Source: SZUA-229 sp964531165 | Lineage (GTDB): Bacteria > Pseudomonadota > Gammaproteobacteria > SZUA-229 | Length of the DNA: 64,000 nt | Assembly (NCBI GenBank): GCA_964531165.1 | Contig: CAZHEA010000001.1 | Location: 71,059-135,058, forward strand | Direction of reading: 5' to 3' | Shown here: one piece after another, positions 1 to 8,973 of the stretch | Position numbering within the stretch: position 1 is the first letter of the stretch | Layout of the letters: every line of letters begins with the position of its first letter | Position numbers and translations under genes: made by a program | Notes under the pieces: generated by a model | Databases searched by the model: none | What the model was told of the DNA's origin: nothing | The model's input: the letters and a program-made list of their open reading frames with translations, nothing else

Positions 1-1
1 A

Positions 2-1192
2 TACAAAGCCATTGATGCCAGCGGAAAAATTCGCCATAACTGTATACATGCTGACAATATTGCCGATCTTGAAAATCGGCTTAATAACATGGGTTTGGAT
101 CTGATTAATGCCAAACTAAAATTGCAACAACCATTCAGCTTCGCCCATAAGGGCATTAACCGCCGCGATTTAATTAATTTTACATTTCAAATACAGCAAC
201 TTACTAAAGCCGGTGTCAGTATTTTAGACGGCCTTAGTGATTTAAAAAATGACATGCCAACGATGCGAATGCGAGAAGTTATTTATGGCGTTATTGATGA
301 AATACAAAGTGGCAAAACATTTTCACAGGCACTGGCAATATACCCGCATGTATTTAACCGGGTTTATACCTCACTGATTAAAGTAGGCGAAGAAACCGGT
401 CGTCTTGCACAGGTTCTACAGGACATCGCCGACACCCTTAAATGGCAAGATGAGCTGGCGTCTCACACCCGAAAAATCATGATCTACCCGGCGTTTGTTA
501 TTATTGTTATTAGCCTGCTTATTTGCTATTTAATGATTTTTCTGGTCCCTCAACTCATTCCTTTTATTAAAGATCTAGGGGGTGTTATTCCCATACATAC
601 TCGCGCACTGCTACAAACCTCCTGGTTTTTAGAGAACTACTGGCCGTATTTTCTTACTACGCCGGTAATCATATATGTCCTACTAAAATACGTAGCCAGC
701 AAAAACCCATCGTTTCGACTCTATATTGACTGCCTGAAATTGAAAGTTATTATTTTTGGCCCCATTATCCTTAAAATAAAACTAGCCCGCTTCTCTAATT
801 ATTTTGCCATGATGTACGCATCCGGTCTAAGCGTATTGGATAGTTTAAAAATATCTGAATTAATAATGGGCAATACGGCGCTTACACAGTCAATTATTGA
901 TATTCGCAAGCATATATCTGACGGCGGAAATATAGCAGATAGTTTTGCCATAACTGAGCTCTATCCGCCGCTGGTCATTCGCATGTTAAAAGTCGGTGAA
1001 AAAACCGGCGCATTAGATGAATCACTATTAAATATCAGTTACTTTTATAACCGCGAAGTCAAAGAAAGCATCGACAAAATGGAAGCCACTATCACTCCCG
1101 TACTAACCATTATTATGGGTAGTATTATGATATGGATTATGTCCGCTGTTCTTGGCCCTATTTACGACTCGTTAAGCCTTCTACAGTATTAA
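2..1192 (+). CDS. GspF/PilC/MshG-type inner-membrane platform protein (5' end outside window)
   Basis: Polytopic inner-membrane platform protein of a type IV pilus or type II secretion-like machine, expected to couple the assembly ATPase to pilin insertion. The first Met in frame is at 89, but the frame is open to the window edge and positions 2-88 read YKAIDASGKIRHN..., the usual GspF/PilC amino-terminal segment. The gene therefore starts upstream of the window and 89 is internal. Two T2SSF repeats are visible (KVGEETGRLAQVLQ in the first, KVGEKTGALDESL in the second), with hydrophobic segments after KIMIYPAF and at the C-terminus (VLTIIMGSIMIWIMS). The next gene starts 4 bases after the stop. 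MshG is the closest named relative by context, but I cannot separate MshG from GspF or PilC. Confidence 0.9.
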   Translation, partial: YKAIDASGKIRHNCIHADNIADLENRLNNMGLDLINAKLKLQQPFSFAHKGINRRDLINFTFQIQQLTKAGVSILDGLSDLKNDMPTMRMREVIYGVIDEIQSGKTFSQALAIYPHVFNRVYTSLIKVGEETGRLAQVLQDIADTLKWQDELASHTRKIMIYPAFVIIVISLLICYLMIFLVPQLIPFIKDLGGVIPIHTRALLQTSWFLENYWPYFLTTPVIIYVLLKYVASKNPSFRLYIDCLKLKVIIFGPIILKIKLARFSNYFAMMYASGLSVLDSLKISELIMGNTALTQSIIDIRKHISDGGNIADSFAITELYPPLVIRMLKVGEKTGALDESLLNISYFYNREVKESIDKMEATITPVLTIIMGSIMIWIMSAVLGPIYDSLSLLQY

Positions 1193-1196
1193 TATT

Positions 1197-2783
1197 ATGC
1201 AACGTATTATTTACATATCTGCGTACCGAGTTGGTGTTTTTCACTATCAAAACAAACAACACCCGGTTCGATTTTATTTTGACACTACTCGTGATGCACA
1301 GATAAAATTCAGACACTATTTAATGTCTACTGATAACACTGCTGTCAATGTTCTAGTTGATTTAGACGATGAAGACTTTATAAAAGATACCATACCCCAT
1401 GTCGGCCCTATTGATAGAAAGAAAATCATTCAACGTACTATTAATCGCCATTATAAAAAACATAGTCACTATTTACATTACACATTAATTGGCCGTGAAA
1501 ACAATGAACGCAGAAATGATGTTATACGCTACAGCCTTCTCCGTAATCCGCAAGCATTAATATCATGGTTAGATATTTTAACTGACTGCAAAATATCTAT
1601 TCGCGGTATCTGGTCCCTACCACTGCTGAGCGAAATTCTGTTATCTAAAGCCGAAATATCTGGCAAAAATATTTTACTCATTACACAGCAGCAACCCGGC
1701 TCCTTACGGCAAACATTTATTAGTAACGGAATTTTTCAAAGCAGCCGATTAACTTCCTTTGAAGCTGATGAAATACCCATTGGAGAGTTTATTTGTCTGC
1801 AAGTCGAATCTACTGTCCAGTTTTTATCTAACCAGAGACAGATTGAGTTTGGCCAAATTACTGAAGTTCATATCATCTGTAATAATATTGATCAAACAGC
1901 GATACAATCGCTTTGTCCTGACACATCTTTATATACATTTCATTATCATAATCTAGAAGGCACGTATCATCTTGTATCGGGAAAATTTGACGCTCAAATT
2001 AATTGTACTGATATTTATACCTCTATTTGTTCCACAATATTATTACCTGTTGGCCATTATGGAAATGCAGATCTATTTAAATACTATTACCAGCGGGTTT
2101 TATCTAAGTTCATCTATGGTGCCGGTATCTTTATTTTTTTATTCAGCATGCTCTACTCTCTGTCGCTATTTTCACCCTATCAGTCACTGTCTCAACAAAC
2201 CCACTTACTAACGCAGCAGAGCAAACAGATTGATAAACTATATAATCATACATTTAAAAAAATCGAACCTGAACTTGCTACAGCTAAAGCAATGCAATCT
2301 GCGGTCTTATTTAACCATACGATTAACGATTATAAGTCTTTATCACCATTAAAATTTATGTCGGATATCAGCATTATTCTAGCCGAGTCAGGCGCTCATA
2401 ATTTGTCAATAAACCATTTTAGCTGGCAATTATATCAACACACTAAAATAGTCGGCCAAAACAATAATTCTGCTCTATCAGCCATTGATTATGCAAAACC
2501 ACAAGCGATTATTCAGCAGGCTATCATCGAAGGCTTTATTGACTCACCTCGAAGTGCTTCCTCAGCAATGCAGGACCCCATTAATACATTCGTCAGGGCA
2601 CTAAACAAACACCCTCTTATAATAGAGGTTAATAGCAAACTCGAAAATATTTCAGATGCATCAAACATTACGTCATTTAGTAATGCGAATCACCCGCATA
2701 AACACAACTCACAGCCGCAAATAACAACACGGTTTTTAATTACGATTTTAATGCAAGGCGTCAATCAGGTGACAACGCCATGA
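1197..2783 (+). CDS. Pilus/type II secretion assembly protein, GspL- or PilM/PilN-like architecture
   Basis: 528 residues with no clear sequence match in memory. The layout is a cytoplasmic domain of about 300 residues, one transmembrane helix near residues 305-325 (FIYGAGIFIFLFSML), then a coiled-coil start (QQTHLLTQQSKQIDKL) and a periplasmic domain. That is the GspL, or fused PilM-PilN (MshI), plan: an actin-like cytoplasmic part that binds the ATPase and a ferredoxin-like periplasmic part. It lies directly behind the GspF-type gene and its end overlaps the next gene by 4 bases, so it is translationally coupled. The role is inferred from architecture and position; the cytoplasmic domain lacks obvious nucleotide-binding motifs. 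Confidence 0.6.
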   Translation: MQRIIYISAYRVGVFHYQNKQHPVRFYFDTTRDAQIKFRHYLMSTDNTAVNVLVDLDDEDFIKDTIPHVGPIDRKKIIQRTINRHYKKHSHYLHYTLIGRENNERRNDVIRYSLLRNPQALISWLDILTDCKISIRGIWSLPLLSEILLSKAEISGKNILLITQQQPGSLRQTFISNGIFQSSRLTSFEADEIPIGEFICLQVESTVQFLSNQRQIEFGQITEVHIICNNIDQTAIQSLCPDTSLYTFHYHNLEGTYHLVSGKFDAQINCTDIYTSICSTILLPVGHYGNADLFKYYYQRVLSKFIYGAGIFIFLFSMLYSLSLFSPYQSLSQQTHLLTQQSKQIDKLYNHTFKKIEPELATAKAMQSAVLFNHTINDYKSLSPLKFMSDISIILAESGAHNLSINHFSWQLYQHTKIVGQNNNSALSAIDYAKPQAIIQQAIIEGFIDSPRSASSAMQDPINTFVRALNKHPLIIEVNSKLENISDASNITSFSNANHPHKHNSQPQITTRFLITILMQGVNQVTTP

Positions 2784-3418
2784 TTCTATCCCTTTTATAT
2801 AAAACACGCATACCACTGACTTTTCTATTCGTTAGTGGTCTGCTATCAGCAATAATTATAAGTACAGCCATGTCATACAGGTATGATGCTGCTAATCATC
2901 ATTCAACTGCCTTGAATAAATTAGATGTATCCCGACAAATTTATTTCACCGCCATTAATCATAATAAATTACTTGAAGTATACGGACAGCATTTTCAGCA
3001 GTTACTTAAAGACGGTATTTTTAGTGACGAAACACAGATAAATCCTGTGGTTAATGATAATTATTTAATAGATAAATCTAAAATATCTGATATAAAATAC
3101 CACTATGACCAATCTCTTGAGTTTAACAGTGTTCACTTATCAAAAATATTCCCCGGCATTTCAGTCAATATCCTGCCGCTAACATTAACCATGCAACTCC
3201 TGCATGAAGGTGATTTATATACCCTGTTAAACTCCATTGAAGACTCATCAAGCCGGCTATTTGATATTCAATCCTGCTCTATTACACGTAACCGATCATT
3301 TAGTACTTCACAACTAGTTGTCGCTGATAATAACTTTTCTGCCCGCTGTAAATTAAACTGGTACACCATAAGTTACAGATCAACTAAAGCCGTTTTATTA
3401 AACCGGAAACAAAAATGA
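2780..3418 (+). CDS. Probable PilO/GspM/MshJ-like bitopic assembly protein
   Basis: 212 residues with one N-terminal transmembrane helix (residues about 12-32, IPLTFLFVSGLLSAIIIS), followed by a short helical stretch and a periplasmic domain. This is the PilO/GspM plan, and the gene occupies the position after the PilMN/GspL-like gene where PilO is normally found. Its ATG overlaps the previous stop by 4 bases, and its own end overlaps the next start by 4 bases. Two cysteines near the C-terminus (SCSIT and ARCKL) could form a disulfide. The assignment rests on position and topology only. Confidence 0.55.
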   Translation: MILSLLYKTRIPLTFLFVSGLLSAIIISTAMSYRYDAANHHSTALNKLDVSRQIYFTAINHNKLLEVYGQHFQQLLKDGIFSDETQINPVVNDNYLIDKSKISDIKYHYDQSLEFNSVHLSKIFPGISVNILPLTLTMQLLHEGDLYTLLNSIEDSSSRLFDIQSCSITRNRSFSTSQLVVADNNFSARCKLNWYTISYRSTKAVLLNRKQK

Positions 3419-3897
3419 AGCGACTATATTTCTTTATATTGTTTTATTATTCTTCAAATGCATTACCTGATACACAACATAATACAAATGATTTACAGAA
3501 ATTTTTTACCTCTACAAATATTCGCCAGCAATTAAATAAACAGCGTATTAAACGCGCTTTAAGTCCTGTCTCAAACAGCAGTAATCCATCAGTTATGAAT
3601 AAGGTCGTTACTGTCAATATGCAGGGGCTGGTTATTAGACAGGGTCACCCGCCAATTGTTTTTCTAAATAATCGTAACACGTCAAAATCTAATATTATCA
3701 ATCATTCTATAAAAATTAATAACTTCTTCCACACACAACATGATTACCGCATTCCTGTTGTCGTTAATCATAAAACAATACTACTCAAGCCCGGACAACA
3801 ATGGAGCAATACAGCCAATAAAATTATTGAAAGCTACACCATCGAAGCTAACAAATATTCACCACTAATCACTCACATATCAAACAAAACTAACTAA
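3415..3897 (+). CDS. Probable periplasmic PilP/MshK-like pilus accessory protein
   Basis: 160 residues with a cleavable signal peptide (KRLYFFILFYYSSNALP), a low-complexity linker, and a C-terminal region (VVTVNMQGLVIRQG, then LKPGQQW) that reads like a small beta domain of the PilP/GspC HR type. It sits after the PilO-like gene with a 4-base overlap, which is where PilP or MshK would be expected. These proteins connect the inner-membrane complex with the secretin. No secretin gene is visible in the window. Function is inferred from order. Confidence 0.5.
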   Translation: MKRLYFFILFYYSSNALPDTQHNTNDLQKFFTSTNIRQQLNKQRIKRALSPVSNSSNPSVMNKVVTVNMQGLVIRQGHPPIVFLNNRNTSKSNIINHSIKINNFFHTQHDYRIPVVVNHKTILLKPGQQWSNTANKIIESYTIEANKYSPLITHISNKTN

Positions 3898-3910
3898 TAC
3901 GTATTTTGCT

Positions 3911-5446
3911 ATGAAAAATTTTATTCTCACTCCGACAACGGATAAACAAAAAGGCAGTGCACTCTTATTGTTTGTATTCGCGCTGCTTTTTACTGGTATT
4001 ACTATCATCATTACCAACCTTCCGAAAAATATTAATGTTAAGCAACAGAACCAGACCACTCTTGCATTATCCAAAGCCCGTCAGGCGCTAATTGCTTATG
4101 CTGTAAGTAATTATTATCGAACCAATCTGAATACACGCGAAATATTGGCTGGCTGGCACGGCTACCTGCCATGCCCTGAAACCACCTCCGGCTCTGAGGG
4201 TACACAGGATGCAAACTGCAATGCATTTAGAATCAATGCATTAGGCCGTTTACCCTGGAAAACGCTTAATATAGAGCCGCTTAAAGACTCTAGCGGACAG
4301 TGTCTTTGGTATGCGGTAAGTGCAGCTTATAAATTCGGTCCGAAGCAGCTGCATAATGCGGACTCTTTGGGAATGTTTGACATTTATAATACACAGGGTC
4401 AGAAACTCAACTCTGATGTACCTGAAGATCGTATTGTTGCTATTGTTCTCGCACCCGGCCCACAACTCTCCGGCCAGAACCGGAGTATTCAAAATTCTGC
4501 CTTACCCTGTGGAAATCTACAGAGCTCCATTCATGCCGGTGATTATCTTGACACCATTAATAATATCAATAATGCTCTGATCTCAAATGACACCGATCAG
4601 ATTGATAGCTTTGCCGGGTTACAATCGAATATTAGCTTGTTAATGTTTAACGATCGATTTATTACAATTACCCGTGGCGATATTTTTGCTGCTATTACCA
4701 CTCAAACCAAAACTTCGCGCCCCCCCTCTGAAGTACAGGTTAATGCACTGGATCATCAGCTTCTAAATCTCGGCAGCATCCTCGCTCAATGTCTTGTCAC
4801 TTATGCGCAAACCGGCAGCTTAAAATTTCCCAGACCGGCGGCCGTCGATTTAAATCTAAATACTATAACCGATGATTATCGTAATAGCAGAAACTATATT
4901 GACAGTGTAAACCATATTAATGGTTATCTTGGACGCCTGCCGATTGTGCTTACTCATTCAAACTTACTAACATCACAAAGCCGTACATTTTTAATCGACT
5001 ACTGTCCTCAGCAGTTACTAACTGCTGCTCATATTCGACTTTGGAATGACTGGAAAGACCATTTCTTTTTTGTTATCGGGCGGGATTTTTCACCTGACTC
5101 TCTGCAACTTACAGCTACTTGCACCTCTACCTCATGCCCATCAGTTGCAGGTCAAAACTTCGCCGCTTTAATTATTTTTGCTAACGATGCAATTACAGAC
5201 AATCAGATATACCAACTAAGACGCGATTCAGACATTGAGCCTCAAGAACAAAACCCGTCTGATTTAAAAGGTAATATTGCTAATTATCTAGAAGGTGTTA
5301 ATGCCACAAACTTTGGTACTCAATCGCTCGGTAGCTATAGCCTGACCGCAGGCAATGATATCTTTATTGGTATCGATGTTAATATGAATATTACCTGCTT
5401 TAATCCTGACTCAAATTTAGCCGCTATCTCATGTCCGAATCTTTAA
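3911..5446 (+). CDS. Large GspK/PilX/MshP-like minor pseudopilin
   Basis: 511 residues. Residues about 15-40 (KGSALLLFVFALLFTGITI) form a prepilin-type leader with cleavage expected after Gly. The mature start SALLL lacks the usual Glu at position 5, as is typical of GspK and PilX/MshP-type minor pilins. It continues with a pilin-like helix (LALSKARQALIAYAV) and a Cys-containing GYLPCPE motif. A large extracellular domain with several Cys pairs follows. The 511 residues are long for GspK (about 330). A second helix-like segment (LGSILAQCLVTYAQTG) followed by LKFPRPA near residue 290-305 hints at an internal duplication. It overlaps the next pseudopilin gene by 16 bases in another frame. Confidence 0.65.
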   Translation: MKNFILTPTTDKQKGSALLLFVFALLFTGITIIITNLPKNINVKQQNQTTLALSKARQALIAYAVSNYYRTNLNTREILAGWHGYLPCPETTSGSEGTQDANCNAFRINALGRLPWKTLNIEPLKDSSGQCLWYAVSAAYKFGPKQLHNADSLGMFDIYNTQGQKLNSDVPEDRIVAIVLAPGPQLSGQNRSIQNSALPCGNLQSSIHAGDYLDTINNINNALISNDTDQIDSFAGLQSNISLLMFNDRFITITRGDIFAAITTQTKTSRPPSEVQVNALDHQLLNLGSILAQCLVTYAQTGSLKFPRPAAVDLNLNTITDDYRNSRNYIDSVNHINGYLGRLPIVLTHSNLLTSQSRTFLIDYCPQQLLTAAHIRLWNDWKDHFFFVIGRDFSPDSLQLTATCTSTSCPSVAGQNFAALIIFANDAITDNQIYQLRRDSDIEPQEQNPSDLKGNIANYLEGVNATNFGTQSLGSYSLTAGNDIFIGIDVNMNITCFNPDSNLAAISCPNL

Positions 5447-6252
5447 CTTATAGTCGAGTCAGTGCAGTCAGAAGTTCTGGCTTTACACTACTTGAGCTGG
5501 CCGTGGTAATGGTAATACTCAGCTTTGTTTTAAGTTCTGCATTTATGTCAGTTAGCGCCTTAAGAAAATCGTCCCGTTTTATCGACGCAAGACACCATCT
5601 CAATAATATTGAATCGGCGCTTTATGGTTTTGCTATTGCCTATGATCGCTTACCCTGTCCAACCATGCCCGGCAGAGGTGCGCAATCTATTCCATTAAAT
5701 CCACTGTCCGACTGCGCAGATGCCAATGCAATTAATGGTTATATTGGTTTCGTACCGTCCGCCGCACTGGGCATTAGCGGTCCGGTTAATTGTGATGGTT
5801 TATTAATTGACCCATGGGGCCGACCTTACCGCTACAGTGTAACCATGGCTGATGCCGGTCTGGTACCCGGAGGTGACTTTATCACCGGTGGCGGCATTCA
5901 CAATGAAGGCATGGAAAATGTAAGGCCAAATTTACGTATCTGTCGTGATATTGATGCAGGATGTTCATCGAGCACAAGTGCTGGTAATATCATTACTCAA
6001 AATGCGGTGGCGGTCGTTTTTTCTATGGGGGAACCGGCTACAAACAGTAATGCCGAAAATGAGAATGCCGGCGAAGACGGCAGAACCGTTGCCAGCCAGT
6101 GTGAACTTGCTGATTATGAACTGGGCAACGATACTAATTACTATTCATCGCCCATTATTGAGGTCGATAGTCGACATTATGATGATATATTAATCTGGAT
6201 TTCACCGACTATCTTATTTAACAAGTTACTTGAAGCCCGGCGCCTGCCATAA
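5431..6252 (+). CDS. Type IV prepilin-like / type II pseudopilin with LPCP motif
   Basis: 273 residues. A class III prepilin leader is clear: SSGFTLLELAVVMVIL with cleavage after Gly and Glu at mature position 5, so it should be processed by a PilD-type prepilin peptidase. After the helix comes NNIESALYGFAIAYDRLPCP, which resembles ARQALIAYAV...GYLPCP of the preceding pseudopilin. A GRPYRYSV segment follows in the globular part. The start overlaps the end of the preceding gene by 16 bases. Role: major or minor subunit of the pilus or pseudopilus; which one cannot be told. Confidence 0.75.
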   Translation: MSESLTYSRVSAVRSSGFTLLELAVVMVILSFVLSSAFMSVSALRKSSRFIDARHHLNNIESALYGFAIAYDRLPCPTMPGRGAQSIPLNPLSDCADANAINGYIGFVPSAALGISGPVNCDGLLIDPWGRPYRYSVTMADAGLVPGGDFITGGGIHNEGMENVRPNLRICRDIDAGCSSSTSAGNIITQNAVAVVFSMGEPATNSNAENENAGEDGRTVASQCELADYELGNDTNYYSSPIIEVDSRHYDDILIWISPTILFNKLLEARRLP

Positions 6253-6265
6253 CCTGACTACGACA

Positions 6266-6538
6266 ATGAATTTTATTATGCCTTTAGAAGAACTATTCGG
6301 ATGGATTGCATCCGTACTGACTACGCTTATTTTTATACCTCAGATAATGAAAGCACTAAAAACCCGACTCACTAATGATATTTCTATGTTAATGATGATT
6401 CTGGCCGTTCTGGGAAATGCTGCCTGGCTGACTCATGCCAGCCTTACCGGTAATGTACCGTTAATAGTTTGTGCTACCTTAATTATCTTTATGAGTTTGT
6501 TTTTAATCGGCTTTAAAATAATTAACGAACGACATTAA
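6266..6538 (+). CDS. SemiSWEET-type PQ-loop small transporter
   Basis: About 90 residues with three transmembrane helices, one MtN3/saliva (PQ-loop) unit: LFGWIASVLTTLIFIPQIMKALKTR has the helix 1 PQ motif, then AVLGNAAWLTHA and VCATLIIFMSLFLIGFKII. Bacterial SemiSWEETs work as homodimers moving sugars or related small solutes. The frame can be opened at 6230 within the previous gene, but the start at 6266 (or 6278) gives a protein of normal family length and avoids the overlap. It is 13 bases after the pseudopilin stop and may be co-transcribed, though it has no known link with pili. The substrate is unknown. Confidence 0.75.
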   Translation: MNFIMPLEELFGWIASVLTTLIFIPQIMKALKTRLTNDISMLMMILAVLGNAAWLTHASLTGNVPLIVCATLIIFMSLFLIGFKIINERH

Positions 6539-6572
6539 TCTTACTGTGTAATACATTAGCTAATAGTACTAC

Positions 6573-7217
6573 TTAAGCATTCTGTTGGTTTTTCAATCTT
6601 TGCTTAAGGTTTCTCATGATTTTAAAGGGCAGTGCTTTCTGTATAATATTAATTATCCAGTTAGGCAACCAGCCTTTGGGATCGGCGTGATATATCAGCA
6701 CAACCTCTGTTGTATTATCATCTATCTTAGTTAATACATAAGTAGTTTCAAATAAGTCGGCACGTATTTTACTATTATTAACCGGCATCAGTACTGACTC
6801 AACAGACTTCATTGTATATATCAACTTATTATTTTCTGCCGATATTAATTCAATTTCATAAACAAAATCCCGATCTGATGCTGGCCATGGCGCATAAAAA
6901 TGACTGTATTCTACTTTTTTATTATTTTTATACTCTACTAATGTTTTCGATAAAACTAAAAATGGAATCCACTCATGTCGATGATCAACATCATCCAGTA
7001 TCATCTTAATATCATTTAATGGTGCATTTATAACTGTTCTGGCTTTTGACTTTACGATACTGGAATAAGCCATTTCTCGAGTATATACCTGAATACCATT
7101 ATCATCAGTTACCTGTTTCCATATTTTTATAGCATTGTCAGCAAACACAACTGTAGGTGTTATACATGTAATACAAATCAGATATATTCTAAATTTCACT
7201 GTGTTGAACACACTCAC
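6573..7217 (-). CDS. START-domain (SRPBCC fold) lipid-binding-like secreted protein
   Basis: 214 residues with an N-terminal signal peptide (FRIYLICITCITPTVVFA) and then a START-type domain: WKQVTDDNGIQVYTREM, ASDRDFVYEIEL, IYHADPKGWLPNWIINI, ALPFKIMRNLKQRL. This matches bacterial START proteins thought to bind lipids or hydrophobic ligands, here in the periplasm. Its ATG overlaps the modC stop by 4 bases, so it is the last gene of the mod operon. A direct role in molybdate uptake is not known; the pairing may be only transcriptional. Confidence 0.75.
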   Translation of the reverse strand: MSVFNTVKFRIYLICITCITPTVVFADNAIKIWKQVTDDNGIQVYTREMAYSSIVKSKARTVINAPLNDIKMILDDVDHRHEWIPFLVLSKTLVEYKNNKKVEYSHFYAPWPASDRDFVYEIELISAENNKLIYTMKSVESVLMPVNNSKIRADLFETTYVLTKIDDNTTEVVLIYHADPKGWLPNWIINIIQKALPFKIMRNLKQRLKNQQNA

Positions 7218-8305
7218 TTGATTAGTGCAGTGGCTTTAAACTGAGCAAACATTTTCTTGCCCTGTTCAATTTTTAATAACTTAACAGACCGGTGACTTAT
7301 CATCGCCATCAGCATTTGCTGCTTAGCACTATCACCACCTAATGTTGCTATCACACGTAGCTTACCGCTTTTATCTGACTGTACCTTTTCAATACACACC
7401 GGAATACAGTTTAAAATACTGCTGTCTTTCGGAGGACTTAAGCACAGGCTAACATCTCTGGCATGAATTAAAATACGTAAAGTTTGTTGTTCGACTTTAT
7501 TCTCAGCCGCTATCAAAATATTTTCACCACAATCAACCTGTAGTAAATTTTCTTCTTCATATACTTCAGTGACTTTGCCTTCTAAAATAAAGCTGGCGCC
7601 TTCCTGCTGAGTTAGTAAGGGCTGTCGGATACATAAATCAGCTATATCACCCTTATCAATAATTTTCCCTTTATCCATCACCACAATATAGTCTGCCAGC
7701 CGTAACACTTCCTGTATATCATGGCTAACATATATGATCGGTATGTTTAACGCTTTATGTATATACTCAATATATGGTAACAACACCTGCCTTGACTGAT
7801 AATCCAGCGCAGATAAAGGCTCATCTAAAATCAATAATTCTGGTTGTGATAATAATGCGCGAACCATTACTACTCGTTGTTTCTGCCCGCCGGATAACTG
7901 TTCTGGAAAATGCTGCAACAAATTTTCTATTTTAAAAGTTGCAATTAAATCAGCAGGCACCAAATCACTATTACACCGGTTATATCCAAACAATATATTG
8001 TCTTCTACACTGAGATGCGGAAAAAGGCGATAATCCTGAAATACATAAGCAATATGTCTAAACCATGGTTTAAGATTAATCTTGTTCTGTGAATCATCAA
8101 TGACTCTGTCGTTTATAATTAAACTGGATTGGCATTGGTCAGCATTTTTATGCTGCTGTTGGTCTATCCCTGCAATTAAATTTAGTACACTGGTTTTTCC
8201 TGAGCCAGATGGGCCAAATAAAACCGTAATACCTGTCGGTGGTATACTAAAATCTACATCCAGAGAAAACTTATTTAACTGCTTCTTATATCTGATTTTA
8301 ATCAT
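7214..8305 (-). CDS. modC: Molybdate ABC transporter ATP-binding protein ModC
   Basis: 363 residues. ABC ATPase domain with Walker A GPSGSGKTS at residues 31-39, signature LSGGQKQR, Walker B LLILDEPLSALD and the H-loop YVSHD. A C-terminal TOBE-like regulatory domain (SFILEGKVTEVYEEENLL...; RILIHARDVSLCLSPP) is typical of ModC. It energises molybdate or tungstate import with ModB. The start overlaps the modB stop by one base and the end overlaps the START-domain gene by four bases. Confidence 0.93.
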   Translation of the reverse strand: MIKIRYKKQLNKFSLDVDFSIPPTGITVLFGPSGSGKTSVLNLIAGIDQQQHKNADQCQSSLIINDRVIDDSQNKINLKPWFRHIAYVFQDYRLFPHLSVEDNILFGYNRCNSDLVPADLIATFKIENLLQHFPEQLSGGQKQRVVMVRALLSQPELLILDEPLSALDYQSRQVLLPYIEYIHKALNIPIIYVSHDIQEVLRLADYIVVMDKGKIIDKGDIADLCIRQPLLTQQEGASFILEGKVTEVYEEENLLQVDCGENILIAAENKVEQQTLRILIHARDVSLCLSPPKDSSILNCIPVCIEKVQSDKSGKLRVIATLGGDSAKQQMLMAMISHRSVKLLKIEQGKKMFAQFKATALIK

Positions 8306-8973
8306 TACAGTTTCACCATTAACTTTCTGTTGAGTGAATAGGTAATAAATAAAACAACAAATGAAAACGTTAATAAACCAACTGAATAATAATGTGCCTG
8401 AGTATATTCTAGAACTTCCACATGATCATATATCACTATAGACAGAACCTGCGTCACTTCAGGAATGTTTCCACCAATCATAAGCACAACACCAAATTCA
8501 CCGACCGTATGCGCAAAACCAAGTGTTATTGCCACCAGAAAACCACGCCGGGAAAGTGGCAGTACAATATGCCTGAAAGTATCAACAGCATTTGCACCCA
8601 ACGTATTTGCGGCCTGTTGTAAAGGCTTACCGACCATTTCAAAGCTGGCTTGCAATGGCTGCACCACAAAGGGCATTGAATATAGTACCGAACCAATTAC
8701 CAGTCCGCTAAAACTAAAACTCAAGGGAGTGTCACTTATATAAGACCAGATATTTCCTATAAAGCCATTCGGGCTTAATGCCAGTAATAAGTAAAAACCT
8801 AAAACAGTTGGTGGTAGCACCAGTGGCAATGCAACGACCGACTCTATAAAAATTTTAAATTTACTTTGCGTTATCGATAACCACCAGGCTAGTGGTGTAC
8901 CAATGATTAATAAAATAAGAACCGTAAGAGTGGCAAGCTTTAGAGTTACGATAATCGGTGCCAGCTCTATCAA
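8305..8973 (-). CDS. modB: Molybdate ABC transporter permease ModB
   Basis: 222 residues, five or six transmembrane helices and the EAA loop of ABC permeases (ANTLGANAVDTFRHIVLPLSRRG), close to ModB in length and in motifs such as ALPLVLPPTVLGFYLL and GEFGVVLMIGGNIP. It forms the membrane channel of the molybdate importer. The start overlaps the modA stop by 4 bases and the end overlaps modC by one base, the compact arrangement usual for modABC. Confidence 0.93.
   Translation of the reverse strand: MIELAPIIVTLKLATLTVLILLIIGTPLAWWLSITQSKFKIFIESVVALPLVLPPTVLGFYLLLALSPNGFIGNIWSYISDTPLSFSFSGLVIGSVLYSMPFVVQPLQASFEMVGKPLQQAANTLGANAVDTFRHIVLPLSRRGFLVAITLGFAHTVGEFGVVLMIGGNIPEVTQVLSIVIYDHVEVLEYTQAHYYSVGLLTFSFVVLFITYSLNRKLMVKL

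Noticed and set aside
1759..2211. Two short + frames inside the 528-residue assembly gene
   Set aside because: They overlap a better frame entirely and have no coding character or start signals.
6230..6265. Start of the SemiSWEET gene at 6230
   Set aside because: It would add 12 residues unrelated to the family and overlap the previous gene; 6266 or 6278 fits better.
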